Shown here in pieces: positions 32,932 to 40,217 of a stretch of DNA of 43,095 nucleotides (its first letter is position 1; every line of letters begins with the position of its first letter). The notes beneath the pieces were generated by a model that was not told the DNA's origin, made no database searches, and saw only the letters and a list, made by a program, of their open reading frames with translations. The position numbers and the translations under genes were made by a program. The stretch comes from Verrucomicrobiota bacterium (GTDB lineage: Bacteria > Verrucomicrobiota > Verrucomicrobiia > Opitutales > Opitutaceae). The stretch spans positions 1-43,095 of the forward strand of contig VHCI01000018.1 in NCBI GenBank assembly GCA_016871775.1, read 5' to 3'.

Positions 32932-35085
32932 TCAGAACCTCCAGGAGAGCGACATCTGCATCGTCGGGGGCACGCTCGGGTCGATGTTGTTCGCACCGGT
33001 CGAGCCGATGTTGTACAGCTCATCCGTCAGGTTGCGCGCGGAGACCGCGGCGGACCAGCGGGCCCCGGCGTAGCCCACCGTGGCGTCGAGCGTCGTGTAG
33101 CCCGGCGCATCGACCCCGGTCGAGTAGTACAGGGTCCCGCGGTGGAAGGCGCCCGCGCCGAAGTACAATCCCTTGAGCGCACCCCGGCCGACCGAGTACT
33201 TCGCCCAGAGGCTGGAGGCCTGGCGGAACGACTGGTTGACCCGGGTGCCGCCCGGACCCTCGACCTGCGCCGTGAAGATCGTGCCGATCAGCTGCAGCCC
33301 GCGCACGGGCTCGTACCACAGCTCGAGCTCGGCCCCCCGGTTCGCGGTGTCCGTCACGACGAACGCGTTGACGGTGGAGTTGAAGGTCGCGAAGCCCTTC
33401 AGGTCGAGCTGGTACAGGGTCACGCCGCCCCAGAGGCGGTCCTCGAGCAGGTTGAACTTCAGGCCCGCCTCGCGGGAACGGCCGGTCACCGGGGGCGGCC
33501 GCAGGCCGGCGGGCGTGGAGGCGTTCGCCTGGTTGGGCGAGAAGGTGGTCCCCGTCTGGACGAACAGCTTCACCCGCGGGGTGAAGCTCCAGACCGCCGC
33601 GATCGAGTGCACCAGGTCGTCGGAGGAGTCCGTGCGGCGCGCCTCGCGCTGGGTCGCGTCGGGCAGGTCGTGGACGCTCGATTTTTCCGCCGCGTAGCTG
33701 CCGCCGAGCGTTACGGCGAGCCGGCGTGGCACCACGTCGAACGACTGGGTGGCGTAGACGGTGGTGCCGGTGACGACCGTGCGGGTGTCATTGAAGCGGC
33801 CGAGGATGATCCGGTCGGGCGCCCCGGGGAGGCGGACATTGGCGAGGTTGGGCGTGACGATGTTGAGCTGCCCCTGCGCGGCCGTGGCGACGGTGGCCCG
33901 GCTGTAGGCGCCGATCGCGCGGCCGGTGGCGAGGTCCACCTCCTGGCGGTCCTGGTTGAGGATCTCCCGGTTGCGGGACCAGCCGAGGTTGGTGAGCACC
34001 TTCACGCCGCCGAGGGTGTAGGCGCCGGCGATGTCCTGCTGCAGCGAGCCGAAGCGGCGCAGCTCGGTCTGCCCGAAGTAGCGCTGGGGGGAGAGCAGCG
34101 TGACGAGGTTGGCGGCGCCCTGGCGGCGGTGCTCCTCATCGTCCCGCTCGGTCCGCTCGGCCATATAGGCGACGCGGGACTCCCAGTCGCCGAGGCGCTG
34201 GATCCAGGTGAAGACCTGCTGGCCGGTCTCCTTGCGGGTGAAGGACCACGGGGCCTTGTAGTCGGTGCGGCGGCCGCCGCCGAGGTAGACGGTGCCGTCG
34301 GGCCGCGCGATGCCGCCCGGGAACTCGCCGGCGGTGAAGGTCTCGGACCAGATGTACTGGAAACGCACCGTCGTGCCGCCGCGCGCGTACTGGAACATCG
34401 GCGCGAGCGCCTCCTGATTTTGGCGGCCGCGGTACCCCGGGTCGTCCTGCTTCGCGGCGACGACGCGGTAGGCGAAGGCGGAGGCGGCGCCGGGCAGCGC
34501 GGACGTCGAGTCGAGCTCGGCACGGCGGAAGTCATAGCTCCCGAACTGGGCGCGCAGGGTGTGGCGCGGCGCGTTCTGGGGCTTCTTGGTGATGCGGTTG
34601 ACGAGCCCGCCCGCCGGCACGCGTGAACCGTAGAGGACCGAGTTCACGCCCTTGAGGACCTCGATGCTGTCGAGCACCGACAACTCGTTGGGCGAGTTGC
34701 TCACGCGGATGCCATCCTGCCAGGGCGACTCGAACCGCTGACCCCGGAGCTGCAGGAAGTTATTGCGGTTGGTCGAGGGCGGCGCGCCCGCGACGGCGTA
34801 CTTGAGGATGTCCCCGATGGTCTGCCGCGAGATCATATCGTCGATGAAGTCGCGGGTGACGAGGGCGACGCTGGCGGGCAGGTCGATGAGGGGGCGAGCG
34901 CTCTTGGTGCCGGAGGCCGTGTTGGTGGAGCGGTAGCCGAGGCCGGCGGTGCTCCGGACCTCGAAGGCGGACAGCTGGACGGTCTCCGCCGGCGGCGGGG
35001 CGGCGGGCGGCGGGGTCGCGGCCGGCAGGGCGGCCAGCGCGAGGACGAGGGCGGGCGGGACGAGGCGGGCGGGGTTACGGGTCAT
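32932..35085 (-). CDS. TonB-dependent receptor, siderophore-receptor type, first gene of the cluster
   Basis: Outer-membrane receptor of 717 residues. Signal peptide about 1-23 followed by a Pro-rich linker. The TonB box VQLSAFEV is at 36-43, the same position as in the receptor at 12695-15052. The plug shows IDLPASVALVTRDFIDDM (67-84), LQLRGQRF and VLKGVNSVLYG (143-153), then LVNRITKKP. The barrel ends SLSWRF. It heads the minus-strand cluster and faces a GntR/LacI-type regulator across 78 bp. It is adjacent to the symporter gene with no gap, so outer-membrane and inner-membrane uptake of the same compound is a reasonable inference. The siderophore label comes only from the plug family. Confidence 0.94.
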   Translation of the reverse strand: MTRNPARLVPPALVLALAALPAATPPPAAPPPAETVQLSAFEVRSTAGLGYRSTNTASGTKSARPLIDLPASVALVTRDFIDDMISRQTIGDILKYAVAGAPPSTNRNNFLQLRGQRFESPWQDGIRVSNSPNELSVLDSIEVLKGVNSVLYGSRVPAGGLVNRITKKPQNAPRHTLRAQFGSYDFRRAELDSTSALPGAASAFAYRVVAAKQDDPGYRGRQNQEALAPMFQYARGGTTVRFQYIWSETFTAGEFPGGIARPDGTVYLGGGRRTDYKAPWSFTRKETGQQVFTWIQRLGDWESRVAYMAERTERDDEEHRRQGAANLVTLLSPQRYFGQTELRRFGSLQQDIAGAYTLGGVKVLTNLGWSRNREILNQDRQEVDLATGRAIGAYSRATVATAAQGQLNIVTPNLANVRLPGAPDRIILGRFNDTRTVVTGTTVYATQSFDVVPRRLAVTLGGSYAAEKSSVHDLPDATQREARRTDSSDDLVHSIAAVWSFTPRVKLFVQTGTTFSPNQANASTPAGLRPPPVTGRSREAGLKFNLLEDRLWGGVTLYQLDLKGFATFNSTVNAFVVTDTANRGAELELWYEPVRGLQLIGTIFTAQVEGPGGTRVNQSFRQASSLWAKYSVGRGALKGLYFGAGAFHRGTLYYSTGVDAPGYTTLDATVGYAGARWSAAVSARNLTDELYNIGSTGANNIDPSVPPTMQMSLSWRF

Positions 35086-35163
35086 ATCCGGGGGAGGGGC
35101 GGACGCGGGGCGGCCACGGGGTTAGGGCTTGCGGGGCGGGTGACGGTGGCGCAGAGCCGGGAA
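35086..35163. promoter_or_regulatory. Divergent intergenic region between the 16-gene cluster and its likely regulator
   Basis: These 78 bp separate two divergent starts and must hold, or adjoin, both promoters. The region itself is almost all G/C and shows no clear -35/-10 pair. The nearest AT-rich patch is just to the right (35161-35200), inside the regulator if the ATG at 35164 is used, or in its leader if the GTG at 35221 is the true start. Confidence 0.4.
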
Positions 35164-36315
35164 ATGCCTCAAAGCGAATCCACCGGCCCAAAGATTGTAC
35201 CGGGGCCGGGGGGGCCGCTGGTGCCGGTGCGCCAGAGCCTGCCGGCGCTGGCGGCGGCGAGCCTGCGGGAGCAGATCCGGCAGGGAAGGTGGCGCGACTG
35301 GCTGCCGGGCGAGCGGCGGCTGAGCGGGGAGTTGCGGGTGAGCCGCGGCACGGTGCGCGCGGCGCTCGGGATCCTCGCGCGGGAGCAGGTGGTGCGGGGC
35401 GTCTCGAGCCGGGGCCACCGGGTGCTGCCGCGGCGCGCGCGCGGCACTGGGGCCGCGCGCGCGACCGTGATCGGCCTGCTCTCGCCGGAGCCGCTGGAAA
35501 CGCGGCGCCCGTACTTCGCCCTGCTTGTGGCGCACCTGCGGGAGGCGGCCGCGGCGCGCGGCTGGAGCCTCCAGCGCCACGCGGGCGCGAGCTACTTCGG
35601 CCCGCAGGCGGAGGCCCACCTCACGCGCCTGACCGCGCAGGCAGGCTGCCGCGCCTGGGTCCTGTTCCAGTCCACGCTGGAGGTCCAGGCCTGGTTCGGC
35701 ACGCGGGGGCTGCCGGCCATATTGTCGGGCCACCCCTACCCCGGGGTCCGCCTGCCGTCGCTCGACGTCGACCAGCGCGCCGCCGGCCGCCACGCGGGGC
35801 TGCTGCTCGCGCGGCGCGGGCACCGCCACGTGGCACTGCTCGCCTCCCGGAAACGGCTGCCGGGGCTGGTCGAGGGGGAGGCGGGCTTCGAGGTGGGATT
35901 CCGCGCTGGGGCCGGCGAGGCGGGGAGGCTGGCGCGAGTGCCGTGCGACGCCGATCCCGCCGCCCTCGCCGCCGCCGTCCACCGCTGCCTCGCCGGCCGG
36001 CCCCGGCCCACCGCCGTGGTGGTCGAGACCCCCAACCAGTACCTCACCGTCTTCAGCGTCGCCGCCGCCTTGGGGCTCGCGGTCCCGCGCGACCTTTCCC
36101 TGCTGAGCCGGCTGGACGACCCGTTCCTCGCGCACGTCCGCCCGGAACCGGCCCGATATCGCGCCGACCCGGCGGCCACCGCGAAGGCGATGATGACCGT
36201 GCTCGCCCGCCTCGCGACCGGCGAGCCCGTCCCGAGCGGCGGGCGGAAGATGGTGCCAGAGTTCCTGCCCGGCGGTTCCCTCGCCGCCCCGCCGCCCGCA
36301 AAAGCTCAGCGGTAG
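35164..36315 (+). CDS. GntR-type HTH / LacI-type sensor transcriptional regulator
   Basis: Cytoplasmic regulator, 383 residues from the ATG at 35164. A winged-helix GntR domain lies near residues 30-90 (LREQIRQGRW, WLPGERRLSGEL, VSRGTVRAAL). A LacI/periplasmic-binding-protein-like sensor domain fills the rest (VIGLLSPEP, RLPSLDVDQRAAGRHA, RRGHRHVALL, PTAVVVETPNQY). A GTG at 35140 is also possible. A GTG at 35221 would match the N-terminus of the paralogue at 41212-42297 better, and the codons between (CAA, ATT, GTA) are rare elsewhere in this gene, so the true start may be 35221. It probably responds to a sugar and controls the divergent cluster. Its 3' end overlaps the convergent sulfatase by 10 bp. 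Confidence 0.88.
   Translation: MPQSESTGPKIVPGPGGPLVPVRQSLPALAAASLREQIRQGRWRDWLPGERRLSGELRVSRGTVRAALGILAREQVVRGVSSRGHRVLPRRARGTGAARATVIGLLSPEPLETRRPYFALLVAHLREAAAARGWSLQRHAGASYFGPQAEAHLTRLTAQAGCRAWVLFQSTLEVQAWFGTRGLPAILSGHPYPGVRLPSLDVDQRAAGRHAGLLLARRGHRHVALLASRKRLPGLVEGEAGFEVGFRAGAGEAGRLARVPCDADPAALAAAVHRCLAGRPRPTAVVVETPNQYLTVFSVAAALGLAVPRDLSLLSRLDDPFLAHVRPEPARYRADPAATAKAMMTVLARLATGEPVPSGGRKMVPEFLPGGSLAAPPPAKAQR
35170..35198 (+). promoter_or_regulatory. AT-rich direct repeat, candidate operator
   Basis: Two similar decamers, CAAAGCGAAT (35170-35179) and CAAAGATTGT (35189-35198), start 19 bp apart in the most AT-rich patch of the region. They would suit a dimeric regulator binding two turns of DNA. 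If the regulator starts at 35164 they are inside its coding sequence; if it starts at 35221 they lie in the shared control region. Confidence 0.25.
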
Positions 36316-37751
36316 TCGGCCCCCTTCGCCGAGGCCTCGCACCTGCGCCGCCAAGCCTCCAGCGCGGACCGCAGCGCGCGCGCGAGCTCCGGCTCGGCCG
36401 CAGCCAGGTCCCGTTCCTCCCGCGGGTCCGCCGCGAGGTCGTGCAGGGTCCACGTCGCGCCGGAGTCGACGGTGATCAGTTTGCGGCGGTCCGTCTGCAC
36501 CGCCGCCTGGAACGTTCCCGGCTTGGCCCAGGGGTCGCCATCGTTGCGCAGGGGCGCGTGGAAGAAGACCGGTTCGCCCCGCTCCGCCCGCTCACCCGCG
36601 AGCAGCGCGCGCACGTCGCGGCCATCGAGCGGGGGCTGCTTTTCCGGGCGCACGCCGGCGAGGGCAAGGAGGGTCGGGTAAAGGTCCGACGTGACCAGCG
36701 GGGCGGTGACGACCCGGCCGCCGGGGAAACCGCGGGGCCATTCGACGATGCCGGGCACGCGGACGCCGCCCTCGAGCAGGCTGCCCTTAAGCCCGCGGAA
36801 CGGACCGGCGCTGCCGTGCGGATGAATGTAGCTCGGGCCGTTGTCGCTGCAGTAAACCACCACGGTGTCTTCCGCCCGGCCCAGCCGGCGCAGCTCGGCG
36901 CGCAGGCGCCCGACCTGCGCGTCGAGCGCGGCAAGGGAGCCGAGGAAGTGCTGCTGGGCCAAAGGCAGATTGGCGTACGGCTGCCGGTCCGCGCGGCCCG
37001 CGGCCACGGGCGTGTGCGGCGCGTGGAACCACACGCAGGCGAGGAAGGGCTGGTCGCTCGCGGCGCGGATGAACTCCAGCGTGCGTTCCGTGATCAGCGC
37101 GGAATCGTCGCCGGGCAGGTCCTCGTCGACGAACCGGCCCGGGCCGGTCCAGTAGCTCTCGTTCCACCGGTGCTCCCGGCCGACGTCCTCGGCGTCGCGA
37201 CCGAGGATGGGTTCCACCTTCTGGGAAGTGTCGGTGTAATAGTAGGGATTGAAGGTCGGGACGCTCGCCTCCGTCGAGAAGCAGGTCTCGAACCCATTCG
37301 CCCAAGGCGGGGAATACCGCGCCGGGTCGACCTTGTTCTTGCGGCCCTGGCGGAGGGTGCGGCTGAGCTGGCCCAGGTGCCATTTGCCGAAGTGGCCGGT
37401 GCGGTAGCCGGCGGCGCGGAGGGCCTCCGCGAGCGTGACCTCCGCCGCGGGCAGCTGGCCGTCGAAGGCCCAGTCGATGCCGTAACGGCTCGGGTGCCGC
37501 CCGGTGAGCACGGAGCCGCGCGTGGGCGAGCAGACGGGGGCGGCGGCGTAGAAGCGGTCGAGTCGGACGCCCGCGCGGGCCATCGCATCGAGGTGCGGCG
37601 TGCGCAGCCGCGGGTGGCCGTTGTAGCCAACGTCGCCCCAGCCCTGGTCGTCGGCCATCAGCAGGACGAAGCTTGGGCGGGCGGCAAGGGGTGCGGAGCC
37701 GAGGAGACACAGGAGGGCGAAACGGGCGAGCCGGCGGGGGACGAGTTCCAT
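36306..37751 (-). CDS. Sulfatase, arylsulfatase-like
   Basis: Exported type I sulfatase, 481 residues from the ATG at 37751, with a signal peptide about 1-24 (FALLCLLGSAPLAA; no good lipobox at the Cys). Metal ligands Asp34/Asp35 (MADDQGWGDVGYNGH), formylglycine site CSPTR at 74-78 followed by GSVLTGRHPSRYG, then FGKWHLGQ, WFHAPHTPV, YCSDNGPSY and KGSLLEGGVRVPGIV. All active-site segments are present and there is no basic tail. It is divergent from a second sulfatase across 131 bp and converges on the regulator with a 10-bp overlap of coding ends. It lies outside the main minus-strand cluster. The pattern is like enzymes removing sulfate from sulfated polysaccharides; exact substrate unknown. 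Confidence 0.94.
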   Translation of the reverse strand: MELVPRRLARFALLCLLGSAPLAARPSFVLLMADDQGWGDVGYNGHPRLRTPHLDAMARAGVRLDRFYAAAPVCSPTRGSVLTGRHPSRYGIDWAFDGQLPAAEVTLAEALRAAGYRTGHFGKWHLGQLSRTLRQGRKNKVDPARYSPPWANGFETCFSTEASVPTFNPYYYTDTSQKVEPILGRDAEDVGREHRWNESYWTGPGRFVDEDLPGDDSALITERTLEFIRAASDQPFLACVWFHAPHTPVAAGRADRQPYANLPLAQQHFLGSLAALDAQVGRLRAELRRLGRAEDTVVVYCSDNGPSYIHPHGSAGPFRGLKGSLLEGGVRVPGIVEWPRGFPGGRVVTAPLVTSDLYPTLLALAGVRPEKQPPLDGRDVRALLAGERAERGEPVFFHAPLRNDGDPWAKPGTFQAAVQTDRRKLITVDSGATWTLHDLAADPREERDLAAAEPELARALRSALEAWRRRCEASAKGADYR

Positions 37752-37882
37752 CGGGGATGGGGGTTGCCGGAAGCCTGCGCCTGCGCGGGGCCGGGGCAAC
37801 GGGCGCCCGCCGGTTTGGAAAGAGGACCACCGAACGACGCTTCCCCGCCCGACGGGCGCAAGCCAGCTTCCCACCCGCCCCC
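37752..37882. promoter_or_regulatory. 131-bp divergent spacer between two sulfatase genes
   Basis: Largest gap in the window. It must carry promoters for two divergent sulfatases. The least GC-rich part is around 37815-37835 (GGTTTGGAAAGAGG), but no convincing promoter boxes or perfect palindrome were found. Confidence 0.35.
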
Positions 37883-39313
37883 ATGCGCGCCCCGCCCCGC
37901 CTGCTCGCCCTCGTCTCCCTCATCGCCGCGGCATCCCTCGCGACCGCCGCCCCGGCCCCGGCCCCGGGATTCATCATCATTCTCGCCGACGATCTCGGCT
38001 GGGGCGACCTCGGGTGCCAAGGCAACCCCCACGTCCAGACCCCGCATCTTGACGCCCTCGCGCGGGAGGGCGTGCGCTTCATCCAGGCCTACGCGCCCTC
38101 GCCCGTCTGCTCGGCCTCGCGCGCCGCGCTCCTCACCGGACAATGGCCCGCGCGGCTCGGGATCACGGACGCGATCGGCGACGCCGGGGACCGTTGGAAC
38201 CGCGGCCGCCGCCTCCGCACCCCGCCCAACCCGGGCGCGCTGGACCTGGCGACCGTCACGCTCGCGGAGGCCCTCCGCGCCGCCGGCTTCGCCACCGCCA
38301 GCATCGGCAAATGGCACCTCGGAGGGAAGGGCTCGCTCGCGGAGGACCACGGTTTCGAGGTGAATTATTACGGCAACAACCTGGGGAGCCCGAAGACGAT
38401 GTTCGGGCCCGACCACGGCCTTGGCCTCGCGCCCACGCCCCCCGGGGAATACCTCACCGACCGGCTCCAGGACGAGGCGGAGCGCTGGCTCGCCGCGCAG
38501 GGGGAGCGCCCGTTCCTCCTTCTCTTGGGCCATTTTGCCGTGCACCGCCCGCTCGGGGCGAAGGAGGAGACGATCCGCCGCCAGCCGGCGCGCGGACCCG
38601 CGCCGTGGGGCCTGCTCCCGGAGTACGCCGCGATGATCGAGGACCTCGACGCGACCGTGGGCCGGCTGCGCGCCTTCCTTGCCGCCCGCGGGCTCGACCG
38701 CCGGACCACCGTCGTCTTCACCTCCGACAACGGGGCGGTGAAATGGTGGGGCTCCAACGGCGGGCTGCGCGAAACGAAGGGCACCCTCTACGAGGGTGGC
38801 ATCCGGGTGCCCCTGATCGTTTGGCAGCCCGGTGGCGCCAGCCGAGGTCGCGTCCTGGACGTGCCGGTGCACGGCATCGACCTTTTCCCCACCCTGCTCG
38901 ATCTCGCGGGCGCCGGGCCCGGCCCCGCGGTAGACGGCCGGAGCCTCGCGGCGCTGTTGCGCGGCGGGCGCGGGCCGGCCGCGGACCGCCCGCTCTTCTG
39001 GCACTTCCCACACTACAATATGCACGGCGCGCGGCCCTCCGGCGCAGTTCGGGCCGGGGACCTCAAGCTGCTCGAGTTCCTCGAGGACGGCCGCCGCGAG
39101 CTTTACGACCTGCAGGCGGATCCCGGCGAGACCACCGACCTCGCGACGCGCCGGCCCGCCGATGTGCGGCGCCTCGCCGACCTGCTCGCCGCGCACCGGC
39201 GCGAGGTCGGCGCGCGGATGCCGGAGCCGAACCCGGCCTTCGACGGCACCGAGCCGGAGGTGGTGCCGCTGCGCCCGTTCGAGTCCACCCGCACCGTGCC
39301 GGGCGGCCGCTGA
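37883..39313 (+). CDS. Sulfatase with CSASR-type site
   Basis: Exported type I sulfatase of 476 residues; the ATG at 37883 gives a signal peptide about 1-23. Metal ligands Asp36/Asp37 (ADDLGWGDLGC). The formylglycine site is CSASR at 76-80, followed by AALLTGQWPARLG; Ala in place of Pro is the accepted minor form of the motif. SIGKWHLGG, HFAVHRPLG, FTSDNGAVKWWG and KGTLYEGGIRVPLIV follow. Overall it resembles the sulfatase at 17640-19115 (both carry a LFWHFPHYN segment and an R..P.PNPAFD/GYD end). No basic tail. It is followed 25 nt later by a DMT permease on the same strand. Confidence 0.94.
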   Translation: MRAPPRLLALVSLIAAASLATAAPAPAPGFIIILADDLGWGDLGCQGNPHVQTPHLDALAREGVRFIQAYAPSPVCSASRAALLTGQWPARLGITDAIGDAGDRWNRGRRLRTPPNPGALDLATVTLAEALRAAGFATASIGKWHLGGKGSLAEDHGFEVNYYGNNLGSPKTMFGPDHGLGLAPTPPGEYLTDRLQDEAERWLAAQGERPFLLLLGHFAVHRPLGAKEETIRRQPARGPAPWGLLPEYAAMIEDLDATVGRLRAFLAARGLDRRTTVVFTSDNGAVKWWGSNGGLRETKGTLYEGGIRVPLIVWQPGGASRGRVLDVPVHGIDLFPTLLDLAGAGPGPAVDGRSLAALLRGGRGPAADRPLFWHFPHYNMHGARPSGAVRAGDLKLLEFLEDGRRELYDLQADPGETTDLATRRPADVRRLADLLAAHRREVGARMPEPNPAFDGTEPEVVPLRPFESTRTVPGGR

Positions 39314-39338
39314 GCGCGACGCCAACCGGGACCGACGG

Positions 39339-40211
39339 ATGGGCGGCGCAAATGCGGGCGGGGCGCGGGCGGCGGAGGATACCCGGCGGGGGGCCGCGTG
39401 GATGGCGCTCTCCCTCGCCGGCTTCACCGCGAATTCCCTGCTGCTGAAGGGATTCTCCGACGCCGGCGGCGACGCTTGGCTGGCGCTCGCGGTGCGCAGC
39501 GGCGGGGGCCTCGTGGTCCTCGCAGTCTGGTTCGCGCCGGACCTCGGCCGCTGCCTGCGCCACCCTCCCCTCATCGCCCGCGGCGTGCTCGGCGGCCTGT
39601 CCACCGCCTGCTTCTACCTCAGCATCGGCCCGCTCGGCGCCGGCAAGGCGACCCTCATCGGCACCACCTGGCCCGCCTTCGCCGCCCTCGCCGCCGTAGT
39701 CCTAATCGGTGAGCCCCTCGGCGCCGCCCGCGCGGCCGGGATCGCCCTCGCCTTGGCCGGCCTCGCGCTCCTCACCGGCACCGCGGGCGCCGCCCTCACG
39801 GCCCCCGGCCTCTGGGAGGCCGTCGGGCTGGCCGGCGCAGTGATGGCCGCGGCGGTCATCCTCCTCATCCGCCAGTTGGTTCGCGCCGAATCCAGCGCCA
39901 CGATCTTCGGCGCACAGTGCGTCTACGGCCTGCTCCTCGGCGCCCCCGTCGCGGCCTGGGGCTGGCGCGGCCTCTCCCACGCCGACGCGGCGATGCTGCT
40001 CCTCGCCACGTTGGCGGCGATCGCCGGGCAACTCGCGATGACCGAGGGGTTCCGCCACCTCAGCGTCGCCGCCGGGGGCGCGCTGCAACTGCTCGCGCCC
40101 CTCGCCGTCACCGCGGGCGGCGTGCTCTGGTTCGGCGAAGCATTCGCCCCCGCCCAGGCCGCGGGCGCGGCCCTAATCTTGGCGGGGACCTTTACCGCGC
40201 TGCGCCGCTGA
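39339..40211 (+). CDS. EamA/DMT-superfamily permease
   Basis: Inner-membrane protein of 290 residues with about ten membrane segments in two homologous EamA halves (first half from WMALSLAGFTANSLLLKGF, residues 21-39; second from EAVGLAGAVMAAAVILLI). ACFYLSIGPLGAGKATLI in the first half and TEGFRHLSVAAGGALQLLAPL in the second are typical DMT motifs. The family moves metabolites such as amino acids, nucleotides or sugars, often outward; the substrate is unknown here. The ATG at 39339 gives the usual family length; longer in-frame starts lie in the sulfatase. It could be co-transcribed with that sulfatase (25 nt apart). It converges with the FGE gene, 6 bp between stops. Confidence 0.9.
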   Translation: MGGANAGGARAAEDTRRGAAWMALSLAGFTANSLLLKGFSDAGGDAWLALAVRSGGGLVVLAVWFAPDLGRCLRHPPLIARGVLGGLSTACFYLSIGPLGAGKATLIGTTWPAFAALAAVVLIGEPLGAARAAGIALALAGLALLTGTAGAALTAPGLWEAVGLAGAVMAAAVILLIRQLVRAESSATIFGAQCVYGLLLGAPVAAWGWRGLSHADAAMLLLATLAAIAGQLAMTEGFRHLSVAAGGALQLLAPLAVTAGGVLWFGEAFAPAQAAGAALILAGTFTALRR

Positions 40212-40217
40212 GCGCGC

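Noticed and set aside
30706-34626. Very long plus-strand open frame (1306 codons) opposite the symporter and TonB receptor
   Set aside because: The minus strand encodes two clear full-length families there. The antisense translation is low-complexity Arg/Gly/Ala-rich, as expected by chance in GC-rich DNA.
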